DNA of 64,000 nucleotides from Sinimarinibacterium sp. NLF-5-8 (GTDB taxonomy: Bacteria; Pseudomonadota; Gammaproteobacteria; Nevskiales; Nevskiaceae): NCBI RefSeq assembly GCF_010092425.1, contig NZ_CP048030.1:1054001-1118000 (forward strand), read 5' to 3'. Each line of letters opens with the position of its first letter. The first letter of the stretch is position 1. The translations under genes and the position numbers were made by a program. Below the pieces are notes generated by a model. That model searched no databases. It saw only the letters and a list, made by a program, of their open reading frames with translations, and had not been told where the DNA came from. This document shows positions 41,837-51,423 of the stretch, one piece after another.

Positions 41837-44230
41837 ATGCAGAAGAAACAACAACAAGACCAGAGCCAGATCAAGTGGATTTCCGACTTCATCTGGAACA
41901 TTGCCGACGACCGCCTGCGCGACGTTTACGTGCGCGGCAAATACCGTGACGTCATCCTGCCCTTCACCGTGCTGCGGCGGCTCGATGCCGTGCTCGAAGC
42001 GACGAAAGACGCGGTGCTCGAGCGCAAGAAGTTCCTGGACACCCACAAAGTGGCCGAGCAGGACGGCGCGCTGCGCATGGCGGCAGGTCAGGCCTTCTAC
42101 AACGTCTCCGAGTTCACGCTGGCCAAGCTCAAAGCCAGCGCCGCCGGGCAGCGCCTACGCGATGACTTCATTTCGTACCTGGATGGCTTCTCGCCGAACG
42201 TGCAGGAAATCCTCACCAAGTTCAACTTCCGCAACCAAATCCAGAAGCTGGTGGATTCCCACGTGCTCGGCTATCTGATCGACGACTTCCTCGACCCGGA
42301 GGTGAATCTGTCGCCGCTGCCCGTCAAGGATGCCGATGGCCGCATCAAGCTGCCCGCGCTCGACAACCACGGCATGGGCACGGTGTTCGAAGAACTGATC
42401 CGCCGCTTCAACGAAGACAACAACGAAGAGGCAGGCGAACACTTCACCCCACGCGACGTGGTGCAGCTCATGGCCAAGTTGTTATTTCTGCCCGTGGCCG
42501 ACCAGATCGAGTCCAGCACCTATTCGCTTTACGACGGCAGCTGCGGCACCGGCGGCATGCTCACCGTGGCCGAAGAAGCCCTGCACGAACTGGCCGAAAC
42601 GCAAGGCAAGGAAGTGTCAATCCACCTGTTCGGCCAGGAGATCAGCGACGAAACCTACGCCATCTGCAAGGCCGACATGCTGTTGAAAGGCGATGGCGCT
42701 GCGGCCGAGAACATCGTCGGCGGCGCGGACAAATCCACCCTGTCCGCCGACCAGTTCCGTAGCCGCGAATTCGATTTCATGATCTCCAACCCGCCCTACG
42801 GCAAGAGTTGGAAGACCGATCTGGAGCGCATGGGCGGCAAGAAGGAATTCAACGACCCACGCTTCATCGTCAGCCACGCGGGCGACGCCGAATTCAAGCT
42901 TCTCACCCGTTCCAGCGACGGGCAGCTCATGTTCCTGGTGAACAAGCTGCAAAAGATGAAGCACCACACCCCGTTGGGTTCGCGCATTGCGCTGGTGCAT
43001 AACGGCTCGGCGCTGTTCACTGGTGATGCTGGCCAGGGCGAGAGCAACATCCGCCGCTGGGTGCTGGAGAACGACTGGCTCGAAGCCATCATCGCCCTGC
43101 CGCTCAACATCTTCTACAACACCGGCATCGCCACTTACATCTGGGTACTGGCCAACAAGAAGGCTGAAGCACGCCGTGGCAAGGTGCAGTTGATCGACGC
43201 ATCGCAGTGGTTCCAGCCGCTGCGCCGCAACCTCGGCAAGAAGAACTGCGAACTCTCGGATGGAGACATCCAGCGAATCCTCAATCTTTATCTCGGTGAG
43301 GCACAGGAAACCGCCCCAGAAACTGAAAAGAGCAAATGGTTCGACACCCAGGACTTCGGCTACTGGAAGATCACCGTCGAGCGCCCGCTGCGCCTGAAGA
43401 GCCAGCTTTCCGACGAACGTATCGAGCCGCTGCGCTTCGCCACTGGCGACGAGGCACTGCGGGCCGAGATCTACGCCACCCACGGCGACGCGCTCTATAC
43501 CGAGTTCGCCCAGCGCAAGCCCGCCATCGATGCGTGGCTGAAGGGCGAGGACGAGAACGAAGACGACAGCGAAGACAACGACAGCAGTGATGACGGCGAT
43601 ACGCCAGCCGCCCGCAAGGCCGTGCCCGCCAAGCGCCGCAAGAAGCTGCTCGACGCCGCGACGTGGCAGCGCGACAAGGCGTTGATGGAGGTGGCGCAGC
43701 GGGTGCAAAAGGCGCTCGGCAACGCCGTATTCGACGACCACAATGAGTTCCGCGCCCGTTTCGAAGCCGTGCTGAAAGCGCAGGGCGACAAGCTCGGCGC
43801 GCCGGAGAAAAAGGCCATCTACAAGGCGGTGAGCTGGCGTGATGACACCGCGCCGCCCGTTATCGCCAAGCGAACCAAGCTCAAGGCGGGCGAGCACTTC
43901 GAGCCAGGCTTCGACGGCGCCTACCAGGAAACCGTGGGCAAGGATCGTTTCATGGTCGAGTACGAGCCTGACAGCGGTCTGCGCGACACCGAGCAGGTGC
44001 CGCTTACGGAGGTTGGCGGCATCGACGCCTTCTTCGAGCGCGAAGTGCTGCCGCACGCACCCGATGCCTGGATCGCCACCGACAAGACACAGATCGGCTA
44101 CGAAATCTCTTTCGCCCGCTATTTCTACAAACCCGCGCCGCTGCGCACGCTGGCCGAAATCCGCGCCGACATCCTTGCGCTGGAACAGCAGAGCGAGGGG
44201 TTGCTGCACAAGATTGTGGGGGGCGCGTGA
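41837..44230 (+). CDS. hsdM: Type I restriction-modification DNA methyltransferase HsdM, long form
   Basis: This is an N6-adenine methyltransferase. The N-terminal helical domain starts WISDFIWNIADDRLRDVYVRGKYRDVILPFTVLRRLD. The AdoMet motif is DGSCGTGGML and the catalytic motif is ISNPPYGKSW. At 797 residues it is longer than classical HsdM (about 500): an acidic linker (DENEDDSEDNDSSDDGDTP, near residues 570-590) leads to an extra C-terminal domain ending ILALEQQSEGLLHKIVGGA. This long form occurs in a subgroup of type I systems. The stop overlaps the hsdS start as TGATG. Confidence 0.95.
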   Translation: MQKKQQQDQSQIKWISDFIWNIADDRLRDVYVRGKYRDVILPFTVLRRLDAVLEATKDAVLERKKFLDTHKVAEQDGALRMAAGQAFYNVSEFTLAKLKASAAGQRLRDDFISYLDGFSPNVQEILTKFNFRNQIQKLVDSHVLGYLIDDFLDPEVNLSPLPVKDADGRIKLPALDNHGMGTVFEELIRRFNEDNNEEAGEHFTPRDVVQLMAKLLFLPVADQIESSTYSLYDGSCGTGGMLTVAEEALHELAETQGKEVSIHLFGQEISDETYAICKADMLLKGDGAAAENIVGGADKSTLSADQFRSREFDFMISNPPYGKSWKTDLERMGGKKEFNDPRFIVSHAGDAEFKLLTRSSDGQLMFLVNKLQKMKHHTPLGSRIALVHNGSALFTGDAGQGESNIRRWVLENDWLEAIIALPLNIFYNTGIATYIWVLANKKAEARRGKVQLIDASQWFQPLRRNLGKKNCELSDGDIQRILNLYLGEAQETAPETEKSKWFDTQDFGYWKITVERPLRLKSQLSDERIEPLRFATGDEALRAEIYATHGDALYTEFAQRKPAIDAWLKGEDENEDDSEDNDSSDDGDTPAARKAVPAKRRKKLLDAATWQRDKALMEVAQRVQKALGNAVFDDHNEFRARFEAVLKAQGDKLGAPEKKAIYKAVSWRDDTAPPVIAKRTKLKAGEHFEPGFDGAYQETVGKDRFMVEYEPDSGLRDTEQVPLTEVGGIDAFFEREVLPHAPDAWIATDKTQIGYEISFARYFYKPAPLRTLAEIRADILALEQQSEGLLHKIVGGA

Positions 44231-45669
44231 TGACTGTGGCCTATCTCGCTTATTCCGACTACCGCGCGTCCGACGCGGCATGGGCAGAGCGCATTCCCTC
44301 GCACTGGCGAACGGCACGACTGCGCTACGTCGCGCACGTTGGCAACGGCACTACGCCTTCGCGAGATCGTTCCGACTACTGGAGCAATGGCACCGTGCCT
44401 TGGCTAGCCAGCGGCCAGGTGAATGACTACATCGTCCGGCAGGCCCGTCAGTTCATAACACCTATGGCGCAGAAAGATGCCTCGCTTCGCTTGCTTCCGG
44501 CGGGTAGCGTCATCGTTGGCTTGTATGGACAAGGCAAGACTCGTGGAACAGCCGCGTATCTCTGCGTTGAGGCAACTATCAATCAGGCGCTGGCTGGCAT
44601 CACACCTGGCGAAGAACTGGATGGGCGGTATCTGCACTACATGCTGATTGCCGGACGGGATTACCTACGCAACGAAGGACGTGGCGGAGGTCAACCAAAC
44701 CTAAACTGCGCCATCGTGGGCAGCTTCCTCACCTTGTTGCCCCCGCGCCCCGAGCAAGACCAGATCGTCGCCTATCTGCGTGCGCAGGATGCGCACATCG
44801 CCCGCTTCATCCAGGCCAAACGGGATCTGATCAAGCTGCTCACCGAACAGAAGCAAACCATCATTGAGGGCGCGGTAACGCAAGGTCTTGATGCCGCCAC
44901 GGAGAAGCGCGATTCAGATATCGACTGGCTAATTCAAATCCCGGCACATTGGAAAACGTGCAAGCTCAAGCATGTCGCGATGTTCAATCCGTCGCGGTCG
45001 GAGAGCACCGCGTTTCGCCTCAGCGACGTCTCGGTGTCGTTCCTACCGATGGAGTGCATTACGACGGATGGAAAACTACAGCGTGTTGAGAACAGAAAGG
45101 CCTCGGAAGTTTGGGAGGGCTACACCTACTTCCGCCGCAACGATGTGGTGATGGCGAAGATCACACCGTGCTTCGAGAACGGGAAAGGTGGTTTGCTCGA
45201 TACGCTACCAACCGAAATCGGCTTTGGGACAACGGAGTTCATCGTGCTCAGGGCGGCAGAGCGGCGAATTCGACCTGCGTTCTTGGCGAAGCTCTTGTCG
45301 CTCAAGACATTCCGTGTTCTCGGAGCTGATGCGATGACGGGAGCAGCAGGCCAGCAGCGCGTGCCGCTTGGCTTCGTCAAGAACTTCGAAATTGCGCTGC
45401 CCCCACTGGACGAGCAGGATTTAATTCTGGATGCACTCCAAACTGCGACGGCAGAACAAGACGTTGCCATCGAGAGGCTTCGGAGCGAAATCGCACTGAT
45501 CCGCGAATACCGCGACCGCCTGATTGCCGATGTGGTCACCGGCCAGGTGGACGTGCGCGGCTGGCAACCAGGCCCGGAGGATGCGGTCAGCGACGACGAC
45601 CTGGCGGCACTGGGCGAGGATGAGGACGCCGTGAGCGACGCGGAGGAAGGCGATGGCGAAGAAAACTGA
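44230..45669 (+). CDS. hsdS: Type I restriction specificity subunit HsdS
   Basis: The 479-residue protein has two target-recognition domains. The first (RIPSHWRTARLRYVAHVGNGTTPSR...RGGGQPNLNCAIVGSFLTLLPP) is followed by a coiled-coil spacer (AYLRAQDAHIARFIQAKRDLIKLLTEQKQTIIEG). The second (IPAHWKTCKLKHVAMFNPSRSE...ALPPLDEQDLI) is followed by a second spacer (RLRSEIALIREYRDRLIADVVTGQVDV). These choose the two halves of the DNA target. The acidic tail is poorly conserved. It overlaps rhuM by 17 bases. Confidence 0.95.
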   Translation: MTVAYLAYSDYRASDAAWAERIPSHWRTARLRYVAHVGNGTTPSRDRSDYWSNGTVPWLASGQVNDYIVRQARQFITPMAQKDASLRLLPAGSVIVGLYGQGKTRGTAAYLCVEATINQALAGITPGEELDGRYLHYMLIAGRDYLRNEGRGGGQPNLNCAIVGSFLTLLPPRPEQDQIVAYLRAQDAHIARFIQAKRDLIKLLTEQKQTIIEGAVTQGLDAATEKRDSDIDWLIQIPAHWKTCKLKHVAMFNPSRSESTAFRLSDVSVSFLPMECITTDGKLQRVENRKASEVWEGYTYFRRNDVVMAKITPCFENGKGGLLDTLPTEIGFGTTEFIVLRAAERRIRPAFLAKLLSLKTFRVLGADAMTGAAGQQRVPLGFVKNFEIALPPLDEQDLILDALQTATAEQDVAIERLRSEIALIREYRDRLIADVVTGQVDVRGWQPGPEDAVSDDDLAALGEDEDAVSDAEEGDGEEN

Positions 45670-46732
45670 TCGACCCACGCCCACCGATCTGGTGCGTTCC
45701 TCGGCAGCGGAATACCTGACTTTTATCGCCGCCACGGGCGCGCAGGAAACCGCCGTGGAAATGCGCTATGAGGATGAAAACATCTGGCTCACGCAGAAGA
45801 TGATGGCCACGCTCTACGATGTTGATGTGCGCACCATCAACGAGCACCTGAAAAACATCTTCGCCGATGGCGAGCTGGTGGAGGGCGAGCCAGTTATCCG
45901 GAATTTCCGGATAACTGCCACGGACGGCAAAAACTACAACACCAAACACTACAACCTGCAGGCCATCGTCGCCGTGGGCTTCAAGGTGAACAACCCGCGC
46001 GCGGTGCAGTTCCGCAAGTGGGCTGGGCAGATCGTCAAGGACTACACCATCCAGGGCTGGACGATGGATGTGGAGCGCCTGAAAAAAGGCCACCTGTTCA
46101 CCGACGAATATTTCGAGCGGCAGCAGGAAGTCATCCGCGAGATTCGCCTGTCCGAGCGCAAGTTCTACCAGAAGGTGACGGATTTGTACGCCACGGCGTT
46201 CGACTACGACAGCCACGCCCAGACCACGCGCGAGTTTTTCGCGCTGGTGCAGAACAAGCTGCACTGGGCGGTGCATCGGCACACGGCGGCGGAAGTGATC
46301 GTGGCGCGCGCCGATGCGGGCAAGCAGCACATGGGCCTGACCTCGTGGGAAGGCGCACCGGGCGGCAAGATCGTCAAATCCGATGTATCCATTGCCAAGA
46401 ACTACCTCAATGCCGAGGAGCTGGATTACCTGGAGCGCATCGTCTCGCTGTATCTGGATTTTGGCGAGCTGCAAGCAGTGCGCAAAATCCCGATGACGAT
46501 GGCAGATTGGGCCAAGCGGCTGGATGGCTTTCTGGAGTTCAACGGCAACGAGATTCTCACCGGCCCGGGCAAGATTTCGCACGAACAGGCCAGGCTGCAC
46601 GCGGAAACCGAGTTCGAAAAATACCGCATCGTGCAGGACAGACTGTTCGAAAGCGATTTCGACCGCCTGTTGAAAGAAGCCGAACCTTTGCGACTGGATA
46701 CGCCACGCAAGAAAAAGGAGGATGAGGAATGA
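45653..46732 (+). CDS. rhuM: RhuM-family protein
   Basis: The 359-residue protein has the RhuM signature: ENIWLTQKMMATLYDVDVRTINEHLKNIFADGEL, YNLQAIVAVGFKVNNPRAVQFRKWA and DVERLKKGHLFTDEYFERQQEVIREIRLSERKFYQKVTDLY. The N-terminal half is a KilA-N/Bro-like DNA-binding fold. RhuM was first noted in a Salmonella pathogenicity island and often lies between type I restriction genes, as here; its function is not known. It overlaps hsdS by 17 and hsdR by 4 bases, so it is made with the restriction enzyme. Confidence 0.92.
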   Translation: MAKKTDRPTPTDLVRSSAAEYLTFIAATGAQETAVEMRYEDENIWLTQKMMATLYDVDVRTINEHLKNIFADGELVEGEPVIRNFRITATDGKNYNTKHYNLQAIVAVGFKVNNPRAVQFRKWAGQIVKDYTIQGWTMDVERLKKGHLFTDEYFERQQEVIREIRLSERKFYQKVTDLYATAFDYDSHAQTTREFFALVQNKLHWAVHRHTAAEVIVARADAGKQHMGLTSWEGAPGGKIVKSDVSIAKNYLNAEELDYLERIVSLYLDFGELQAVRKIPMTMADWAKRLDGFLEFNGNEILTGPGKISHEQARLHAETEFEKYRIVQDRLFESDFDRLLKEAEPLRLDTPRKKKEDEE

Positions 46733-49700
46733 AACCCACCGACACCAGCGAGCTGGGCTTGGAACGACTGATCGTGCGCCATCTGGCGGGCATCAGTGAG
46801 CATGCGCCGGCGGCGGCCAACACGGCCACCGAGCCTCAGCCCATTTACGCCCCCGGTGGCTATGTACTGGGCCGCGCCAGCGACTACAACCGCGATGTGG
46901 CGCTGGATACGGTGCAGTTGCTGGCCTTTTTGCAGGCCACCCAGCCCGAGGCAGCGGCAACGCTGAATCTTGCCACTGAGGGCATGCCGCGCACCCAGTT
47001 TTTGCACCGTCTACAGGGCGAGATCACCAAACGCGGCGTGGTGGATGTGTTGCGCAAGGGGGTGAGCCATGGGCCAGTACACGTCGATCTCTACAAGCTG
47101 CTGCCCACGCCAGGCAATGCCGCTGCGGCGGATGCCTTTGGCAAGAACATCTTCAGCGTCACCCGTCAGCTGCGCTACAGCAATGATTCGGGCAATGAGC
47201 TGGACTTGGCCATCTTTATCAACGGCCTGCCGGTGCTGACCTTCGAGCTGAAGAACTCGCTGACCAAGCAGACGGTGGCTGATGCCATCACCCAATACCA
47301 AACCACGCGTGATCCGAAGGAATTGCTGTTCCAGTTGGGCCGCTGCGTGGCGCACATCGCGGTCGATGACGCGGAGGCCGCGTTCTGCACCGAGCTGAAG
47401 GGCAAGGCGTCGTGGTTTTTGCCGTTCAATCAGGGCTGGAACAGCGGGGCAGGCAACCCGCCCAACCCGGATGGCTTGAAGACCGACTATTTGTGGAAGC
47501 AGATACTGACCCGCGAGTCGCTGGCCAACATCATCGAGAGCTTTGCCCAGGTGGTGGAGGAAGAAGAAGCCGACGCCAGCGGCAAGAAACGCAAGAAGCG
47601 TAAACAAATCTTCCCGCGCTTCCATCAGTTGCGCACGGTGCGCGCGCTGCTGCGCCGCGCCCACGCCGACGGGGTGGGCCAGCGCTATCTGATCCAGCAT
47701 TCGGCGGGCAGCGGCAAGAGCAACACCATCGCGTGGCTGGCGCACCAGTTGGTGGAGCTGCGCCGCAAGGATGAGCCGCTCACCGCGCAGTTCGATTCCA
47801 TCATCGTCATCACCGACCGGCGCGCGCTGGATACGCAGATCGCCCGCACCATCAAGGGCTATGACCATGTGGCGGCGATCTTCGGCCACTCGGACAGCGC
47901 GGATGAGTTGCGCAGCTTTTTGCACCGGGGCAAGAAGATCATCGTTACCACGGTGCAGAAGTTTCCCTTCATCCTCGATGAGCTGGGCGATCTCTCGGGC
48001 AACAACTTTGCGCTGCTGATTGATGAGGCGCATTCCAGCCAGGGCGGCAAGACCACAGCGCGGATGCACGAAGCCCTGGGCGGAAAAACTACCGAAGAAG
48101 AGTTCGAGGAGGACAGCACGCAGGATGCGGTGAACGCGGAAATCGAAAAACGCATCACCTCGCGCAAGTTGCTGGCCAACGCCAGTTACTTCGCCTTCAC
48201 CGCCACGCCCAAGAACAAGACGCTGGAGTTGTTCGGCGAGAAGACCCTGGTCGGCGACAAGGTGCAGTTCCGCTCGCCCGAAGAACTGACCTACACCACC
48301 AAGCAGGCCATCCAGGAGAAGTTCATCCTCGACGTGGTGGAGAACTACACCACCTACGACAGCTTCTACCAAGTGGCCAAGACGGTGGCGGACGACCCGG
48401 AATTCGACAAGGTGAAGGCGCTGAAGAAGATTCGCCACTACGTCGAATCGCACGACAAGGCCATCCGTCGCAAGGCCGAGATCATGGTCGATCACTTCAT
48501 CGCACAGGTTGCGGGCAAACAGAAGATCGGCGGTAAGGCGCGGGCGATGATCGTGTGCAACGGCATCGCGCGGGCCATTGACTACTGGCGCGAGGTGTCG
48601 GACTACCTCACGCAGATCAAAAGCCCGTACAAGGCCATCGTGGCGTACTCGGGTGATGTCGAGATTGGCGGCCAGAAGAAGACCGAGGCCGATCTCAACG
48701 GGTTTCCGGGCAGAGACATTCCGGCCAACCTCAAGAAAGATCCGTATCGCTTCCTGATCGTCGCCAACAAGTTCGTCACCGGCTTCGACGAACCCTTGCT
48801 GCATACGATGTACGTGGACAAGCCGCTGGCGGGCGTTCTGGCGGTGCAGACCCTGTCACGCCTGAACCGCGCGCATCCACAGAAGCACGACACCTTCGTG
48901 CTCGACTTCGCCGACAACGCCGAGGCAGTGAAGGCGGCGTTCCAGGACTACTACCGCGCCACCATACAGACCGGCGAAACCGACGCCAACAAACTGCACG
49001 ACCTGAAGGCCGAACTCGATGGGCAGCAGGTGTACAGCTGGCAGCAGGTGGAAGACTTGGTGGCGCTGTACGTGAGCGGCGCAGACCGCGACCAGCTCGA
49101 CCCGATCCTCGATGCGTGCGTGGCCGAATACTCGGACAAGCTCGGCGAGGACGATCAGGTCAAGTTCAAGGGCAAAGCCAAGGCCTTCGTGCGCAGCTAC
49201 GGCTTTCTTGCCGCGATTCTGAGCTACGGCCACCCGACGTGGGAAAAGCTGTCGATCTTCCTGAACTTCCTCATTCCCAAGCTGCCCGCTCCCAAGGAGG
49301 AAGACCTCTCCAAGGGCGTGCTGGAAACCATCGACATGGACAGCTACCGGGTGGAGGCCAAAGCGGCGCTGAAGATGGCGATGGCCGACGCCGACGCCAC
49401 GGTCGAGCCAGTACCGCCGGGCGGCGGTGGCGGCAAGGGCGAGGCGGACATCGACAAGCTCTCCGCGATCATCAAGACCTTCAACGACCTCTTCGGCAAC
49501 ATCGAGTGGAAGGACGAGGACAAGATCCGGAAGGTCATTGCCGAGGAAATTCCAGCGCGGGTGGCGAAGGACAAGGCGTACCAAAACGCGCAGGCGAACT
49601 CCGACAAGCAGAACGCCAAGTTGGAGCACGATCTGGTGCTCAAACGTGTCGTGGACGAACTGCTGTTTGATCACACTGAATTGTTTAAGCAGTTCAATGA

Positions 49701-49806
49701 AAACCCAAACTTCAAGCGCTGGCTGACGGATATGGTGTTCGACGCAACCTACCAGCCGGGCGCGATGCCGCCGAAGGCACCGCCGCAGGCTGGAGCGTCA
49801 GCATGA
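46729..49806 (+). CDS. hsdR: Type I restriction endonuclease HsdR
   Basis: This is the ATP-dependent DNA translocase and nuclease subunit, 1025 residues. The N-terminal nuclease site is ELDLAIFINGLPVLTFELKNS (Asp...Glu-x-Lys, near residue 160-180). The motor has Walker A HSAGSGKSNTIAWLAHQL (near 325) and DEAH box LLIDEAHSSQGG (near 430), then FTATPKNKTLELFG and LSRLNRAHP motifs. The C-terminal helical region (DFADNAEAVKAAFQDYYRAT...) contacts HsdM/HsdS. It starts in an ATGA overlap with rhuM, and its own stop overlaps a recombinase fragment in the same way. Confidence 0.96.
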   Translation: MKPTDTSELGLERLIVRHLAGISEHAPAAANTATEPQPIYAPGGYVLGRASDYNRDVALDTVQLLAFLQATQPEAAATLNLATEGMPRTQFLHRLQGEITKRGVVDVLRKGVSHGPVHVDLYKLLPTPGNAAAADAFGKNIFSVTRQLRYSNDSGNELDLAIFINGLPVLTFELKNSLTKQTVADAITQYQTTRDPKELLFQLGRCVAHIAVDDAEAAFCTELKGKASWFLPFNQGWNSGAGNPPNPDGLKTDYLWKQILTRESLANIIESFAQVVEEEEADASGKKRKKRKQIFPRFHQLRTVRALLRRAHADGVGQRYLIQHSAGSGKSNTIAWLAHQLVELRRKDEPLTAQFDSIIVITDRRALDTQIARTIKGYDHVAAIFGHSDSADELRSFLHRGKKIIVTTVQKFPFILDELGDLSGNNFALLIDEAHSSQGGKTTARMHEALGGKTTEEEFEEDSTQDAVNAEIEKRITSRKLLANASYFAFTATPKNKTLELFGEKTLVGDKVQFRSPEELTYTTKQAIQEKFILDVVENYTTYDSFYQVAKTVADDPEFDKVKALKKIRHYVESHDKAIRRKAEIMVDHFIAQVAGKQKIGGKARAMIVCNGIARAIDYWREVSDYLTQIKSPYKAIVAYSGDVEIGGQKKTEADLNGFPGRDIPANLKKDPYRFLIVANKFVTGFDEPLLHTMYVDKPLAGVLAVQTLSRLNRAHPQKHDTFVLDFADNAEAVKAAFQDYYRATIQTGETDANKLHDLKAELDGQQVYSWQQVEDLVALYVSGADRDQLDPILDACVAEYSDKLGEDDQVKFKGKAKAFVRSYGFLAAILSYGHPTWEKLSIFLNFLIPKLPAPKEEDLSKGVLETIDMDSYRVEAKAALKMAMADADATVEPVPPGGGGGKGEADIDKLSAIIKTFNDLFGNIEWKDEDKIRKVIAEEIPARVAKDKAYQNAQANSDKQNAKLEHDLVLKRVVDELLFDHTELFKQFNENPNFKRWLTDMVFDATYQPGAMPPKAPPQAGASA

Positions 49807-50579
49807 GAACGAATTGGTGCGGGAGGACGTACGGTATCACGACCAAGGCCTGGACAACGCAGGAGGGCCAGACCCGCAACGGCACGCGCATCGACAAAAA
49901 GTACCTGCACAAGCTGCTGCGCAACCGCATCTACCTGGGCGAGTTGTCGCACAAGGGGAACTGGTACCCCGGCGCTCACCTGCCGATCATCGACCGGGAA
50001 CTGTGGGACAAGGTTCACGCGGTGCTGGCCAGGGATGGGCACGCCCGGTCGGTGGAAACCAAGATCCGGTCGCGCACCGACGCCTTGCTGCGTGGCCTGC
50101 TGTACGCGCCCTCGGGCGAACGGATGTACCCAACCTACTCACGCAAGAACGGGCGCAAGTACCACTACTACGTGTCCAAGTCGGAAAGCCGGTTCGGGGC
50201 ACCGGGCAAGAGCTACGAACGCCTGCCTGCACCGGAGATTGAGGCTGCAGTGGTGGCCCAGATCCGCACGGTGCTGACCAGCCCGGAATCCATCGCATCG
50301 GTGGTGCGCCACATCCAGCAGAACCAGAAAACAAAGGGCGGACAGATCGACGAGGCCACCACGGTGATGGCGATGGGACGGCTCAACGACGTGTGGGATC
50401 AGCTGTTCCCGGTGGAGCGCCACCGTATCGCCAACCTGATGATCGAGCGCATCGACCTCGTCCACATCGGCGAGGTGCAGGGCATCAAGGTGAAGTGGCG
50501 GGAACTGGGCTGGGACGCCCTGATCGGTGAATTCGCCCCGAGAGGAATCGGCGCAGAACTGGTGGAGGTCGAGGCCTGA
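49803..50579 (+). pseudogene. Large serine recombinase, C-terminal fragment without catalytic domain
   Basis: The 258-codon frame carries the DNA-binding recombinase domain (AWTTQEGQTRNGTRIDKKYLHKLLRNRIYLGELSHKGNWYPGAHLPIIDRELWDKV), a zinc-ribbon-like segment that has lost its cysteines (LLRGLLYAPSGERMYPTYSRKNGRKYHYYV) and the C-terminal helical region. The N-terminal resolvase domain with the active serine is absent: homology begins abruptly about 25 bases after the hsdR stop. Recombination at this point probably joined the restriction operon to an older integrated element. It cannot catalyse strand exchange. Confidence 0.82.
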
Positions 50580-50950
50580 TGGACGAGTCGATGGAAACCT
50601 TTGTGCACCTGACATTCCGCCGCAGGGGCGCGCGGCGGGTGGCCGCCGACAACCGCCACGTCCACGATGTGACGCTGCTGGAGGGGGTGGCACGCGGATT
50701 CTTCTGGCAGCACCTCGTGGACACCGGCGTGATGAAGAGTGGGTCAGACATTGCCCGGGCCGAAGGACTGCACCCCTCGGTGCCCAACGAGCTGATGCGC
50801 CTGACCCTGATCGCGCCCGACATCCTCGAACTGCTGATGGCCGGGCGGCAGCCGCGCCGGATGAACCTGATCTGGTTCCAGCGCAACCCACTGCCAGTGG
50901 ATTGGGAGGCGCAACGCCAGATCGTGAAGCGCTTTGAGGAGGACGCATGA
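50579..50950 (+). CDS. Recombinase-associated HTH protein 1
   Basis: The 123-residue protein starts in a TGATG overlap with the recombinase frame. The core reads FFWQHLVDTGVMKSGSDIARAEGLHPSVPNELMRLTLIAPDILELLM, a helix-turn-helix of the ParB/KorB kind, followed by LIWFQRNPLPVDWEAQRQIV. The same plan recurs in the next gene. Proteins like this commonly travel with serine recombinases and probably act as DNA-binding accessory factors; that role is inference. Confidence 0.68.
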   Translation: MDESMETFVHLTFRRRGARRVAADNRHVHDVTLLEGVARGFFWQHLVDTGVMKSGSDIARAEGLHPSVPNELMRLTLIAPDILELLMAGRQPRRMNLIWFQRNPLPVDWEAQRQIVKRFEEDA

Positions 50951-51423
50951 GCAAGAAGCACCGGGGCCGGTTCAAGGGTGATCCGGTCACTTATCAACTG
51001 CCGAGCCCGGCTGGCGGCGTGCAACTGGAAACCTTCGTGCCCTGGACACTGGTGAAGCGGGGCTTGAAGAAGCAGGTCATCACGCCGTTCGACCCGCCGC
51101 GGGAGTTCCTGGACGAGGCCCGCCGCGAAAAGTTGATCAAGGCTGCCGCACAGGACACCGCGTTGATGCGTGCGCTCGGTCTGGCACATCACTGGCAGCG
51201 GCTGATGGACGAGGGGCGGTTTACTTCGATCACCGAGATCGCCGAGGCAGAGGGACTCGATCTCGGTCGAGCCAGCCGGATCGCACGATTGGCGCAATTG
51301 GCTCCAGACATTGTGGAAGCCTGCATCACTGGCGTGGCAGCGCACTTGACGTTTGAAAGCGTCGGGCGACGCGCCAACCCCCTGCGATGGGACGAGCAGC
51401 GCGAACGTCTGCGGTTCCGGTGA
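50947..51423 (+). CDS. Recombinase-associated HTH protein 2
   Basis: The 158-residue protein has an N-terminal region (RFKGDPVTYQLPSPAGGVQLETFVPWTLVKRG) followed by a ParB-like helix-turn-helix (HHWQRLMDEGRFTSITEIAEAEGLDLGRASRIARLAQLAPDIVEACITG) and NPLRWDEQRERL. It is a paralogue of the preceding protein, with matching HTH, PDIxE and P-L-x-W-x-x-Q-R segments. It overlaps that gene by ATGA. Its stop codon abuts the stop of the mercury-side gene on the opposite strand, marking an element boundary. Confidence 0.68.
   Translation: MSKKHRGRFKGDPVTYQLPSPAGGVQLETFVPWTLVKRGLKKQVITPFDPPREFLDEARREKLIKAAAQDTALMRALGLAHHWQRLMDEGRFTSITEIAEAEGLDLGRASRIARLAQLAPDIVEACITGVAAHLTFESVGRRANPLRWDEQRERLRFR

Noticed and set aside
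42617-44317. Open frame of 566 codons on the minus strand
   Set aside because: Antisense to hsdM with no domain match; a shadow frame.
47011-48804. Long open frame (597 codons) on the minus strand
   Set aside because: It lies wholly antisense to hsdR, has no recognisable domain, and reflects GC-rich codon structure.
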